From the NCBI GenBank assembly GCA_045124465.1, contig JBGVLV010000023.1, positions 65,402 through 129,401 on the forward strand: a stretch of DNA of 64,000 bases, in the 5' to 3' direction. The position numbers were made by a program, and so were the translations under genes. This document shows positions 42,611 to 51,817 of the stretch, one piece after another; the first letter of the stretch is position 1, and the number at the start of each line of letters is the position of its first letter. Under the pieces are notes generated by a model that was given only the letters and a program-made list of their open reading frames with translations, did no database searches and was not told the origin of the DNA. Source of the DNA: Scatosoma sp045124465 (GTDB taxonomy: Bacteria > Bacillota > Clostridia > Christensenellales > Borkfalkiaceae).

Positions 42611-43613
42611 CATAACAACGTTCATTTAGATTGTTTTTATCATCTATATATGTTTCTGATATTTGCTCAATTCCTGCTTGAATGGCAATCGATGAGATAA
42701 GCTCCTTTTCTTCTTGCGGCATTTTCAATCCAAATATAATCTTTTGAGGGATCCACTTAATATATGCTTCTTTTGCGTAAAACGGAGCGATAATTCTCCA
42801 TTCTTCATCATATTTGTGACATTCTTTTTTTATCAGTCCTATTTTTTCTCTTTCCCAAGGCATTGGCGGAAGGCTACTTATAATTTTCTCAATTATAGCA
42901 TCATTAAGTATAGGCTTTCCTTGTTGAAGCAAAGCCACGCATGCTATAGCATAATACTTAGCAAAAAATGTGGCGTCATATTTTTCATCTGAGTAATAAA
43001 TGGGATATATAGGAGTTCCTTTTGTCGAAGGGCAATTTTTACAATCATCATTTTTACCGCATAAAAATTTTGATGAATCTTGCATATCATAAACTAAAAC
43101 AAATCCTCTATGATTGTTAGCGTATTTTAGCCATAAACTTTCATTCAAGAAATTTTCAGAAAAACAAATAGATAGTGAACTTTCTTGCAATAAGTTTCTT
43201 TCAGTTCCTTTCATATATTTAATAATCTCATTTGCAACTTTTTCAGCATCCAAAGAAGTCATTTGCTTTTCTAAAATATTTTTATCTAATACCACCCCGA
43301 AATAGGACGCCATATTGATTATATAATCATAAGGTTTTTGAGCGAAAAAATTTAAAATTTCATTTCTTATCTCTTCGTAATTTATATATAAAAATGTATC
43401 AAAGGGGTCATCGTAATAATTGGCAGATGAAAAATATAACTTATTGGTTCTTAATGCTTCAAGCGCTCTTGTAGAAACATTCCTAAATCTACAAATTTTT
43501 TCAGGTATATAAGGTTTCACTAAATCTTGTAAAATTTTTATTTCGCCTTCTATATTCTCGCCTTTAAGAGAAGAGAGAGTTTCCCAAAAAATTTTCCTCT
43601 TTTCGTTAGTCAT
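42588..43613 (-). CDS. DUF2971 domain-containing protein
   Basis: The 341-residue soluble protein has the DUF2971 pattern: ICRFRNVSTRALEALRTNKLYFSSANYYDDPFDTF near the N-terminus, ICFSENFLNESLWLKYANNHRGFVLVYD in the middle and DEEWRIIAPFY near the end. The family is frequent on mobile elements and near defence genes; its activity is unknown. GGGAGG precedes the ATG at 43613. It is the last gene of the island before the tRNA-Leu. Confidence 0.85.
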   Translation of the reverse strand: MTNEKRKIFWETLSSLKGENIEGEIKILQDLVKPYIPEKICRFRNVSTRALEALRTNKLYFSSANYYDDPFDTFLYINYEEIRNEILNFFAQKPYDYIINMASYFGVVLDKNILEKQMTSLDAEKVANEIIKYMKGTERNLLQESSLSICFSENFLNESLWLKYANNHRGFVLVYDMQDSSKFLCGKNDDCKNCPSTKGTPIYPIYYSDEKYDATFFAKYYAIACVALLQQGKPILNDAIIEKIISSLPPMPWEREKIGLIKKECHKYDEEWRIIAPFYAKEAYIKWIPQKIIFGLKMPQEEKELISSIAIQAGIEQISETYIDDKNNLNERCYEKRQVES

Positions 43614-43704
43614 TATATCCTCCCGCTTATTTCTTTCTTTATATAATAACACAAAACAAGCAATTCTTAAACTAAAAATTGAAGGTATTTTCAAACTCTT
43701 CCAT

Positions 43705-43757
43705 AAAACAAAATAGGCCGAACGTCTTACCAACAGTAAAGAGGTTCAACCTATTAA
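43705..43757 (-). terminator. Terminator of tRNA-Leu
   Basis: On the minus strand AATAGGTTGAAC pairs with GTTCGGCCTATT around a 20-base loop, followed by TTGTTTT. It begins a few bases beyond the tRNA CCA end. Confidence 0.65.
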
Positions 43758-43761
43758 GACT

Positions 43762-43846
43762 TGGTGCGGACGAAGGGATTTGAACCCACACGGTGTTACC
43801 CACAGGAACCTGAAACCTGCGCGTCTGCCAGTTTCGCCACGTCCGC
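43762..43846 (-). tRNA. tRNA-Leu (anticodon CAG)
   Basis: The 85-base sequence folds as a class II tRNA. The acceptor stem is GCGGACG/CGTCCGC, the D arm contains TGGCAGACGCG, and the anticodon loop is TTCAGGT. A variable arm, the T arm GTGGGTTCAAATCCC and an encoded CCA follow. One T-T mismatch sits at the base of the anticodon stem. The 3' end faces the AT-rich island, a common integration position. Confidence 0.9.
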
Positions 43847-43860
43847 TTTTATTTAAAACG

Positions 43861-44565
43861 TCAGATATTCGCTATCTCCGTTTTTTTCAGTTCTCCGTCC
43901 TTACGTTCGATCAGTAACGCTTTGCCGCCGCAAGTCACGCTGCCGACGATCTCGCCGTCCTCGATCACCAACGCCGCGTCGTCCTCGATCCCGTAAGCAC
44001 GGTCATAATTATAACACACAATTTTATCGAAGTCAAGCATTCTTGACCCATAATGCGGAGAAATTACGCCTTTTACCAAATTTAATCCCTTGAACATAGC
44101 GTACTTCTCCCCCGTTTCTTCGCTCACCGTCGCCGAATCGGTATACATATCCGAGAACCAACAGATCGCGCCCGCCGACAGACCCGCTATCACCACGCCC
44201 CGCTCGTACGCGTCCTCGATAAGCGGCAATAACCCCGTCTTTTTCCAGGACTCGATCATAAACACGGTATCCCCGCCGCCGACGTAGATCATATCCGCTT
44301 TGGCGAATTTCGCTTTCATTTTTTCGAGATCGACCTCTTTGAACACGCTAAGCGCTACGTCCGTCTTAATATCGAACACGCCCGTATACACTTTATGGAA
44401 CGTATTATAATACGGCATAAAGTCGTGGCTTGCCGTGGGGATAAACAGCGCGTTCGCCCTGCGCTCCCCGGCACGGACCTTGGCAAGCCCCGCGATATAT
44501 TCGTCTATTTTCAAAGTCGTTCTTTCGCGGAGCTCGCCCCCGCCGATCGCTATGATCTTTTTCAT
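43861..44565 (-). CDS. Peptidase E (family S51, dipeptidase E-like)
   Basis: The 234-residue protein has the S51 fold, related to class I glutamine amidotransferases. IYVGGGDTVFMIESW is the substrate loop and VVIAGLSAGAICWF holds the nucleophile serine. ISPHYGSRMLDF supplies the histidine. Members cleave Asp-X dipeptides or cyanophycin. The start overlaps the rpiB stop by four bases (ATGA), so it is coupled to rpiB. Confidence 0.88.
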   Translation of the reverse strand: MKKIIAIGGGELRERTTLKIDEYIAGLAKVRAGERRANALFIPTASHDFMPYYNTFHKVYTGVFDIKTDVALSVFKEVDLEKMKAKFAKADMIYVGGGDTVFMIESWKKTGLLPLIEDAYERGVVIAGLSAGAICWFSDMYTDSATVSEETGEKYAMFKGLNLVKGVISPHYGSRMLDFDKIVCYNYDRAYGIEDDAALVIEDGEIVGSVTCGGKALLIERKDGELKKTEIANI

Positions 44566-45014
44566 TTGCAGTACTTTTCTTCCAAAGCTTTGATCTTCGC
44601 GACGCGGCGTTCGTGGCGCTCGCCGCCCTCGAATTCCGTCGTCAAGAACGTGTACACGATCTCTTGCATCATTCCTTCGCCCAAAACTTTTTCACCGAAC
44701 GCGATCATGTTCGCGTCGTTGTGCAAACGCGTGTATTTCGCGCAATACTCGTCGTGACAATGCGCGCAACGGATCCCCGGAACTTTGTTCGCGACGATGG
44801 AAACGCCGATCCCCGACGAGCAAACGACGATACCACGGTCGCATTCACCGCTCGCGACCGCCTCCGCCGCGGGCGCGGCGAAATCGGGATAGTCGCACGA
44901 ATCGAACGTGTTCGTTCCGAAATCCACCACCGTGTGTCCGAGTTTCTCCACATACGCGATCATCGCTCTTTTCAGATTAAGTCCGCCGTGATCGCAAGCT
45001 ACTGCTATTTTCAT
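44562..45014 (-). CDS. rpiB: Ribose-5-phosphate isomerase B
   Basis: RpiB interconverts ribose-5- and ribulose-5-phosphate in the pentose phosphate pathway. The 150-residue protein begins MKIAVACDHGGLNLKRAM. It has the active-site GIVVCSSGIGVSIVANKVPGIRCA with the catalytic cysteine in VCSSG. GAGAT precedes the start. It lies between the tyrosine phosphatase gene and peptidase E. Confidence 0.95.
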   Translation of the reverse strand: MKIAVACDHGGLNLKRAMIAYVEKLGHTVVDFGTNTFDSCDYPDFAAPAAEAVASGECDRGIVVCSSGIGVSIVANKVPGIRCAHCHDEYCAKYTRLHNDANMIAFGEKVLGEGMMQEIVYTFLTTEFEGGERHERRVAKIKALEEKYCK

Positions 45015-45019
45015 ATTCG

Positions 45020-45667
45020 TTATCTCCTTTTTGCGGTTTTTCCGCTTTTTTTCGTTGTTTTTGTTGCCGTTTTCGTTGTTTTCGTCGTTTTCTTCTTGCC
45101 CTTTGCCGTCGTCGAAGTCCGCTTTTTCGGAGCGGTTTTCGGCGGCGTTTTGGGTTTTTCGACGTATTTTTTCCGAACGCTTAAAGGTAAAATCTTATCC
45201 GTCAACGCGGACATTCCCCCCGAAAGCAATTCGAAAACGTACCGATAGCAATCGATGTCTTTCCCGTACGGATCGAGTATTTCGTACCCTGCTATCTCCG
45301 AAAAGGAATAAACGTTGTTTTCGATCTCCTCTTCGCCCGCCTCGCGCAAGGCTTTCCAGCGCATTTCCATAAGAAGATCGCGCTGGCTATCCGTCATACA
45401 AACGATCGCAAGAGAGTCTTTAAGCAAGCTTTCGTCGAGCTGTTTCGAGGAAAACGAATCGACCTCAAACCCTTTATCCATAAGGGTTTGCGCGGTTTTC
45501 TCGTTCATCGGAGAACCGACTGAGGCGCGGATACCCGCGGAGCAAACTTGGAGGCCCGTGAGTTTCAGCTCGGACAAGACCTTGCGTAAAATGACTTCCG
45601 CCATCGGCGAACGGCAGGTGTTGCCCGTGCAGACGAATACTATTTTTTTCGGTTTTTTACGGTTCAT
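45020..45667 (-). CDS. Low-molecular-weight protein phosphatase with histone-like C-terminal tail
   Basis: The N-terminal ~160 residues are a complete LMW phosphatase: the P-loop CTGNTCRS (C13, R19) and the general acid in LDPYGKD. In Firmicutes the group includes YwlE, a protein-arginine phosphatase. Unusually, about 45 further residues follow, made almost only of K, T, P and A (KTTKTTKTATKTTKKSG). This resembles histone H1-type nucleic-acid-binding tails. The gene precedes rpiB by five bases and is followed by sua5 upstream, as in the ywlE-rpiB-sua5 neighbourhood of Bacillus. Confidence 0.9.
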   Translation of the reverse strand: MNRKKPKKIVFVCTGNTCRSPMAEVILRKVLSELKLTGLQVCSAGIRASVGSPMNEKTAQTLMDKGFEVDSFSSKQLDESLLKDSLAIVCMTDSQRDLLMEMRWKALREAGEEEIENNVYSFSEIAGYEILDPYGKDIDCYRYVFELLSGGMSALTDKILPLSVRKKYVEKPKTPPKTAPKKRTSTTAKGKKKTTKTTKTATKTTKKSGKTAKRR

Positions 45668-45706
45668 CTCTACCCTGCCCCCCTCCTTTTACGGTTTTTT
45701 CCGTTC

Positions 45707-46726
45707 TTAATGCGCGACGTCTTCGGACGCGCAAGCCTTGTGCAAACGGTTCAAAACGCCCTTCATAATACCGTCTTTTTCGGTCGGTTCGATCACGATC
45801 AGGACGTCGCATATCTTCTCCGCCTCGCGCAGTAATTTATACAGCCGCATTGCCATTTCCGCCTGATTTTTCCCGAGGTCCAGCGATTTTATATGCAATT
45901 TTTCAAAACGCGAAATCCACTTTTCTTCGCAAAGTACCGCAATCCCTTTATTTTCAAGGGATTCAGCCAAACACGCGGAAATTGCGTTTTCGACGTTTTC
46001 GGGGGTAAAAAGCAACGTTTTGCAACGCGGCGAATAATGCTTGTACAGCACCCCCGGACTCTTGACTTTTTCGCCCGCTTTCAAATCGGGAACGTACTCC
46101 TTACAATCCCCGACGACCGCCGCGATCATCTCGCGGGTGACAAGACCGGGGCGCAAGATCGTGGGCGTATCGCCCGTGCAATCGCACACCGTACTCTCGA
46201 TCCCGCCCGTACATTCGCCGCCGTCCAAAATGAGCGGTATCTTGCCCTCGAAGTCGTCCAGCACGTGTTTCGCCGAAGTGGGGCTTACGTGGCGGGAGAG
46301 GTTCGCGCTCGGCGCGACGATGGGGATACCCACTTCCCGCAAGAACGCTTGCGCGCCCTCGTGCGAGGGTACGCGCACGGCGAGCGTGTCCAGTCCGCAG
46401 GATACGCGGGAGCTTACTTTGCCTTTCGAGGGATAGACGAGGGTCAACGGCCCCGGCAAAAACGCCTCGCGGAGTTTTTTCGCATACGGGGGATCGTAGT
46501 CCACGATGGAGCTTATATCGTAGCCCGTATGTACGTGCGCGATGAGCGGATTGTCGTTGGGTCTGCCCTTGACTTCGAAAATGCGTTTTACCGCCTCGTC
46601 GTCGAACGCGTTACCGCCCAAGCCGTATACCGTTTCCGTCGGCATTGCCACCACGCCGCCGTCGAATATTATCTTTTTCGCCTCCCGCAAGCTTTCGGGA
46701 GTGATCTGTTTTATCTGCGTTTGCAT
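45707..46726 (-). CDS. Threonylcarbamoyl-AMP synthase (Sua5/YwlC)
   Basis: The enzyme makes threonylcarbamoyl-adenylate for t6A37 of tRNA. Residues ~10-205 are the YrdC domain (GGVVAMPTETVYGLGGNAFDD, KGRPNDNPLIAHV, PSANLSRHVSPTSA). A linker with PGVLYKHYSPRC and the Sua5 C-terminal domain follow, so the length (339 residues) fits Sua5 rather than TsaC. ATG 46726 is preferred; a TTG at 46744 is possible. Neither has a good ribosome binding site, so translation may depend on dnaB, which ends at 46741. Confidence 0.92.
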   Translation of the reverse strand: MQTQIKQITPESLREAKKIIFDGGVVAMPTETVYGLGGNAFDDEAVKRIFEVKGRPNDNPLIAHVHTGYDISSIVDYDPPYAKKLREAFLPGPLTLVYPSKGKVSSRVSCGLDTLAVRVPSHEGAQAFLREVGIPIVAPSANLSRHVSPTSAKHVLDDFEGKIPLILDGGECTGGIESTVCDCTGDTPTILRPGLVTREMIAAVVGDCKEYVPDLKAGEKVKSPGVLYKHYSPRCKTLLFTPENVENAISACLAESLENKGIAVLCEEKWISRFEKLHIKSLDLGKNQAEMAMRLYKLLREAEKICDVLIVIEPTEKDGIMKGVLNRLHKACASEDVAH

Positions 46727-46740
46727 AAGCTTTGGAAATA

Positions 46741-48276
46741 TCAATCGAAAGGAAGTTCGTCGTCGCCGTTACCGTCCGCCATCGGTTTGAGTTCGCTTTT
46801 ACGGACGGGCGCGGGAGGAGGTTCGGGCATACCGTAGTCGTCCTCGGGCGCGACGTATTCTTCGTCCTCCCCGTCCGCCGCGGGCGGCTGGGGAGCGCGG
46901 GCGTATTCGGGCGGTTCGTCGTCGCGGTTCTGTTCGTCCACGTCCACGAATTTGGTACATTCGCCGATGAATTTGAGGGAAACTCTGCCCTGTTCGCCCC
47001 CTCTGTGCTTGGCGAGAATGAGTTCCGCCGCGCCTTTGACGATCTTGCCGCTCTCGATCTCTTCCGCCGTCGCGATCGCTTCGGGTCGGCTGATGAACAT
47101 AACGATGTCCGCGTCTTGCTCGATAGCGCCCGATTCGCGGAGGTCGGAAAGCTGAGGTTCTTTGGACTGGATACGGCGGAGCTGGGAAAGCGCGATGACG
47201 GGCACTTCCAGTTCTTTCGCCATAATTTTCAGATCGCGGGTGATGGAGGCGATCTCCTGTTGTCTGTTCTCCGCGCCCGCCATTTTCGAATCCCCGCTCG
47301 ACATAAGCTGGATATAGTCGATCATGATCAGATCCACCCCGCCCGCCGTCGTTTTCAGTCTGCGGCATTTGGAGAGGATCTCCGCGGGCGTGACCCGCGA
47401 CGAATCGTCAATGTAAATATTGCTCTTTTTGAGCTGATCGCTCGCGAGCATCAATTTCTTCCACTCTTTGGCGGACAGCGCACCGTCGAGCGCGCGCTGC
47501 ATACTCACGTTCGCGTACGAACAAATAAGTCTTTGCACGATCTCGTGACGGGGCATTTCGAGCGAGAATACCGCGCACGTCTTGCCCGCGCGGAGCGCGG
47601 CGTGTTCGACGAGGTTCATCGCAAGCGAGGTCTTACCCATACCGGGGCGCGCCGCAAGGACGATGAGCGCCCCCGCTTGCAGGCCGTGGGTCATTTTATC
47701 CAAACGTTTATAACCCGTGGGGATACCGCGGAAAGAGTTGGGGTCGGATTGCAATTTTTCGAATTTTTCGAGTACCTGTCCGATGATGTCCCCTTCGTTC
47801 ATACCAAGGAGCGCGGAACGCTCGGACTGTTTGGAAATATCGTACACCGTCTTTTCGGCGAACGCGAGCGCGGACTGACCGTCCGTCGCGCTCATCGAAT
47901 TTTCGATGATCTTCCGCGAGGCGCGAATGAGTTTTCTGTTCACGCTGTCCCGTTTTACGATGTCGTAATAGGACTGATAGTTCGCCGCCGACGGCGTTAT
48001 CTGCGTAAGCTCGGTGAGGTAGACGATCCCGCCCGCCTTTTCCAGACAACCCTCGCCGTCCAGTTCGTCGGACACCGTGACGAGGTCGATGGGTTTTCTC
48101 CCGTTGAATACCGCCTGCATAGCGTGCAGGATATATTTATGCGACTCCTGATAGAAATCCTCTTCCGCGAGTTTTTCCACGAGGTCCGCCGCCACTTCGT
48201 TGTCGATGAGAAAGCACCCCAAAAGCGCCATCTCCGCGTCGCGGTTGTAGGGCATGGTATTGACTGCCGTTGCCAT
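46741..48276 (-). CDS. dnaB: Replicative DNA helicase DnaB with acidic SSB-like tail
   Basis: DnaB is the hexameric helicase of the replisome. Domains are the N-terminal collar (10-110), a linker helix, and the RecA-like motor with Walker A AARPGMGKTS, DLIMIDYIQLM (Walker B) and SQLRRIQSKEPQLSDLRESG. After KFVDVDEQ the protein continues for about 70 acidic, proline-rich residues ending GNGDDELPFD. This terminal DDELPF closely resembles the C-terminal tip of SSB. Usual firmicute DnaB ends about 60 residues earlier. Confidence 0.95.
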   Translation of the reverse strand: MATAVNTMPYNRDAEMALLGCFLIDNEVAADLVEKLAEEDFYQESHKYILHAMQAVFNGRKPIDLVTVSDELDGEGCLEKAGGIVYLTELTQITPSAANYQSYYDIVKRDSVNRKLIRASRKIIENSMSATDGQSALAFAEKTVYDISKQSERSALLGMNEGDIIGQVLEKFEKLQSDPNSFRGIPTGYKRLDKMTHGLQAGALIVLAARPGMGKTSLAMNLVEHAALRAGKTCAVFSLEMPRHEIVQRLICSYANVSMQRALDGALSAKEWKKLMLASDQLKKSNIYIDDSSRVTPAEILSKCRRLKTTAGGVDLIMIDYIQLMSSGDSKMAGAENRQQEIASITRDLKIMAKELEVPVIALSQLRRIQSKEPQLSDLRESGAIEQDADIVMFISRPEAIATAEEIESGKIVKGAAELILAKHRGGEQGRVSLKFIGECTKFVDVDEQNRDDEPPEYARAPQPPAADGEDEEYVAPEDDYGMPEPPPAPVRKSELKPMADGNGDDELPFD

Positions 48277-48303
48277 TTTTCGTTTCTCCTGTTTGGTTTA
48301 TGA

Positions 48304-50088
48304 TCAGTCGAGCAAGGACTTGAACTCGTCCAAGGTCTGTTTGAATTCTTGCATAGCCGTTTCGAAAGGCGTTTTCGTCGTGAGGTCCACGCCCGCCTTT
48401 TTGAGTATGGTCACGGGGTCGGTACAGCCGCCCGAGGACAAAAAGCCGAAGTAGTCCTCCACCGCTTTCTCTCCTTCCGTGAGGATACGTTTGACGATGG
48501 ATATCGCCGAAATAATGCCCGTCGCGTATTTATACACGTAGAACGCGCTGTAAAAGTGCGGGATACGCGCCCATTCGTACGCGATCTCCTCATCGTGTAC
48601 GATCCCGTCGCCGTAGTATTTCTTGTTCAGACCGTAATACGTTTCGTTGAGGCTCTCTTTGGTGAGCGCCTCGCCCTCTTCGGCTTTGGCGTGCGCGAGC
48701 TGTTCGAATTCCGCGAACTGGGTCTGACGGAACAGCGTTGCGCGGAACATATCCATATAGTAATTGAGCAGGTATTTTTTCAAGTTCTTATCCTGCGTGC
48801 CGTTATACAAATGTTTGAGGAGCAGGACTTCGTTGACGGTGCTTGCGATCTCGGCGAGGAATATCGTATAGTCGGCTTTGGCGTAAGGCTGGCTTGCGTT
48901 GGACTTATACGTGTGCATTGCGTGACCCATTTCGTGGGCGATGGTGAACATATCGTTCGTCGTCGGTTGGTAGTTGAGCAGCACGTACGGGTGCGGAGCG
49001 TCGTACACGCCCGCGGAGTATGCGCCGCTGCGCTTGCCTTCGTTTTCGCAAACGTCTATCCAGCCCTCTTTTTTCGCTTTTTCGAGCAAGTTCTGATAGT
49101 CTTTTCCGAGCGGTGCAAGACCTTCCACGACGAGTTTATACGCCTCGTCGAAGGGAAGTTTTATATCGGCGTTTTCCACGAGGGGAACGTAGATATCGTA
49201 CATGTGCTGTTCCTTCATACCGAGGACTTTTTTCCGCAAGCGGATATATTCGTGCATGGTCGGCAGAGCGGCGTGGGTAGCCTCGATGAGGTTTTCGTAT
49301 ACCCGTTTATCGACGTCTTCGCCCGCAAGCGCCATATCCAGACAGCTGTCGTATTTACGGACGGTCTTATAGAAAACGTTCTTTTTTACGTTGCTGTAAT
49401 AGGTCTGGGAGATCGCGTCGATGAGTTTGATATACGCGCCGTAGTATTTTTCGAACCAGTCCTTTCTCTCCTCGACCGTACCCGAACGGAGCGCGACCCC
49501 GTACATACCGTGGCTTATCTGCGTTTCCTCGCCGTCGAGCGTCGCTTTGGGCAAATTGAGGTTTGCGTTATTGAGCATGGAGAACACGCTCTGGAAATCG
49601 CCCATAACGTCGCTGCCGAGGGTGAGGAGTTTCTCCTCCGCCGCGCTGAGCACGTGGGCTTTGGAATCGGCGATCTTTTTCAAGCGGTAGTCGTACGCGC
49701 GAAAGTCGGGATCGGCGGTAAACGATTGCAGAGTCTTTTCGTCGAGTTCGGTGAGTTGGGGTTCGACGAAGGAAAATTCCGCGAATATTTTGGACACGAG
49801 CGCGCCGATCTTGGCGAGCGCGGAGGTCGTTTTGGAGTCGCGCACGTCCTCGTCGTGGCGCATATTCGCGTACAGATAGAGTTTTTCCATTCTGCGGGAG
49901 ATGGTATCGATGAGCGAGAAACAGTCGAGCAAGGTCCGTTTATCGCCGAGTTTCCCGTCGAACTTGGAAAAGTCGTATGCGCCGTAGTCTTTTTCCACAG
50001 CTTTATATTCCTGTTCCCAAGCCTCGTCGCTTGTAAAAATATCGTGGATCTGCCATTTGAGATCGTTAGAGATTTCCGTTCTTTTCAT
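48304..50088 (-). CDS. pepF: Oligoendopeptidase F
   Basis: The 594-residue cytoplasmic metallopeptidase (family M3B) degrades oligopeptides. The zinc site is FTIAHEMGHAMHTYKS near residue 380, with the third ligand in LAEIASTVNEVLL. The N-terminal helical part and length agree with PepF. It lies 27 bases upstream of dnaB in the same direction. Confidence 0.94.
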   Translation of the reverse strand: MKRTEISNDLKWQIHDIFTSDEAWEQEYKAVEKDYGAYDFSKFDGKLGDKRTLLDCFSLIDTISRRMEKLYLYANMRHDEDVRDSKTTSALAKIGALVSKIFAEFSFVEPQLTELDEKTLQSFTADPDFRAYDYRLKKIADSKAHVLSAAEEKLLTLGSDVMGDFQSVFSMLNNANLNLPKATLDGEETQISHGMYGVALRSGTVEERKDWFEKYYGAYIKLIDAISQTYYSNVKKNVFYKTVRKYDSCLDMALAGEDVDKRVYENLIEATHAALPTMHEYIRLRKKVLGMKEQHMYDIYVPLVENADIKLPFDEAYKLVVEGLAPLGKDYQNLLEKAKKEGWIDVCENEGKRSGAYSAGVYDAPHPYVLLNYQPTTNDMFTIAHEMGHAMHTYKSNASQPYAKADYTIFLAEIASTVNEVLLLKHLYNGTQDKNLKKYLLNYYMDMFRATLFRQTQFAEFEQLAHAKAEEGEALTKESLNETYYGLNKKYYGDGIVHDEEIAYEWARIPHFYSAFYVYKYATGIISAISIVKRILTEGEKAVEDYFGFLSSGGCTDPVTILKKAGVDLTTKTPFETAMQEFKQTLDEFKSLLD

Positions 50089-50168
50089 ATCTGATCTGAT
50101 TCCTTTTTTAAAAGCACCGCCGCCGTGGGGCGGTCGGGGGTATGGAAGGGGCGGGGCCGCCCCTTGCG

Positions 50169-51524
50169 TTAGTTTTTAAAGCTATGAATGGGCGCGGGGA
50201 TATTGCCGCCGCGGTTGATAAGGCGGGAAGAGTCGCAGTTATGCACGGGCATGATGGGCGCTCTGCCTAACAGTCCGCCGAAATTCACTTGCTCGCCTAC
50301 GCCTTTGCCCGGCGCGGGAATGATACGGACCGCCGTCGTCTTGTTGTTTATCATACCGATCGCCGCCTCGTCCGCGATCATCGCCGAGATCGTCGTCGCC
50401 GGCGTGTCGCCCGGGATCGCGATCATGTCCAAACCTACGCTGCATACGCAGGTCATCGCCTCTAATTTATCCAGCGTTATCGCGCCTTTCTCCGCCGCGC
50501 GGATCATTCCGATGTCTTCGGAAACGGGTATGAACGCGCCCGAAAGCCCGCCTACGCGCGAGGACGCCATAACGCCCCCTTTCTTCACCGCGTCGTTGAG
50601 CAACGCGAGCGCCGCCGTCGTGCCGTGACCGCCTACCGTTTCTATGCCCATCTCTTCGAGGATCTGCGCTACCGAATCCCCCATCGCGGGCGTAGGAGCA
50701 AGCGACAAATCCACGATACCGAAGTTCGCGTTCAGGCGTTTCGACGCCTCTTTCGCGACCAACTGTCCCGCGCGCGTGATCTTGAACGCCGTACGCTTTA
50801 TCATCTCCGCGACTTCCGTCAGGTCGGCGTCGGGGATCTGTTCGAGCGCGTGCTTTACAACGCCCGGACCCGATACGCCTACGTTGACGACCGTATCCGC
50901 CTCGCCTACGCCGTGGAACGCGCCCGCCATGAACGGGTTGTCCTCTACCGCGTTACAGAACGCGACCAGTTTCGCCGCGCCGATACCGTCTTTCTCTTTC
51001 GTCAGCGCCGCCGCCTCTTTGAATACCTCGCCGAGGAGTTTTACCGCCTCCATATTGATCCCCGTCTTACTCGAACCTACGTTGACCGACGAGCAAAGAC
51101 GGTCGGTCGTCGCCAAGACCTCGGGGATCGTGCGTATGAACGTACGCTCGTAATCGGCGGTTGCCTTATGCACGAGCGCGGAATAGCCGCCGAGAAAGTC
51201 TATCCCGAGCGTTTTCGCCGCGTTATCGAGCGCTTTGCCGACGAGCGGGGCTTTCTCGGGGAACGCCGCCGTTATCAGGCTCACGGGGGTGACGGATACG
51301 CGTTTATTGACGATGGGGATACCGTATTCGCCCGAAAGGTCTTGGGCGGTCTTGACGATATTTTCCGCTTTTTTACACACGAGGTCGTAGACTTTCGCCG
51401 CCGTTTCCTCCGCCGTGTCGCGGATACAGCCAAGCAGGGATATGCCCATCGTGATCGTGCGGATATCGAGGTGTTCTTTCTCCACCATCGCGATGGTTTC
51501 GAGTACGTCTTTATTACTGAACAT
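50169..51524 (-). CDS. UPF0210 (PFL/DUF711) family protein
   Basis: The 451-residue protein is a full-length UPF0210 member: IRTITMGISLLGC, SVNVGSSKTGINMEAVKLLGE, VGVSGPGVVKHAL and AAEKGAITLDKLEAMTCVCSVGLDM are characteristic. The fold resembles glycyl-radical enzymes, but no radical glycine motif is seen. Its activity is unknown. It follows the ACT-domain gene by 23 bases; this pair is conserved in many Firmicutes, so ligand sensing by the ACT protein may regulate it. Confidence 0.92.
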   Translation of the reverse strand: MFSNKDVLETIAMVEKEHLDIRTITMGISLLGCIRDTAEETAAKVYDLVCKKAENIVKTAQDLSGEYGIPIVNKRVSVTPVSLITAAFPEKAPLVGKALDNAAKTLGIDFLGGYSALVHKATADYERTFIRTIPEVLATTDRLCSSVNVGSSKTGINMEAVKLLGEVFKEAAALTKEKDGIGAAKLVAFCNAVEDNPFMAGAFHGVGEADTVVNVGVSGPGVVKHALEQIPDADLTEVAEMIKRTAFKITRAGQLVAKEASKRLNANFGIVDLSLAPTPAMGDSVAQILEEMGIETVGGHGTTAALALLNDAVKKGGVMASSRVGGLSGAFIPVSEDIGMIRAAEKGAITLDKLEAMTCVCSVGLDMIAIPGDTPATTISAMIADEAAIGMINNKTTAVRIIPAPGKGVGEQVNFGGLLGRAPIMPVHNCDSSRLINRGGNIPAPIHSFKN

Positions 51525-51547
51525 TTACTTTCTCCTCCCGCCGCGAT

Positions 51548-51817
51548 TCAGATATTGTGCATAGCGTTGAAGATATCTTCGTGTTGCATATACACCGCCA
51601 TACCGATCTGTTTGCCAAGCTCGGAACATTCTTTCGCGAGCGTCGCAAGCTCCTCTTTCGCCTGCGATATATCCACGATCATGATCATGGCGAAATATTC
51701 GCCGAGAATGGTCTGGGAAATGTCCTCGATATTCGCGCCTTTCTCCGCTAAAAACGCGCTGATCTTCGCGATGATGCCTTTTCTGTCTTTACCCGTTACG
51801 GTGACTACTGTTCTCAT
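51548..51817 (-). CDS. ACT domain protein (UPF0237)
   Basis: The 89-residue protein is a single ACT domain: VTVTGKDRKGIIAKISAFLAEKGANIEDISQTILG. ACT domains bind amino acids. The UPF0237 group has no known ligand. It overlaps the upstream membrane-protein gene by four bases and precedes UPF0210. Confidence 0.92.
   Translation of the reverse strand: MRTVVTVTGKDRKGIIAKISAFLAEKGANIEDISQTILGEYFAMIMIVDISQAKEELATLAKECSELGKQIGMAVYMQHEDIFNAMHNI

Noticed and set aside
43762..43800. tRNA-Leu 3' end as attachment site of the island
   Set aside because: The position is suggestive, but I could not find a second copy of the tRNA 3' end near 24.6 kb or 26.95 kb, so no att pair is claimed.
46732..48303. 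523-residue plus-strand frame opposite dnaB
   Set aside because: It is antisense to dnaB, rich in arginine and valine from codon mirroring, and has no recognisable domain.
49985..50000. DnaA-box-like TTTTCCACA inside pepF
   Set aside because: It is a single copy within coding sequence and is expected by chance.
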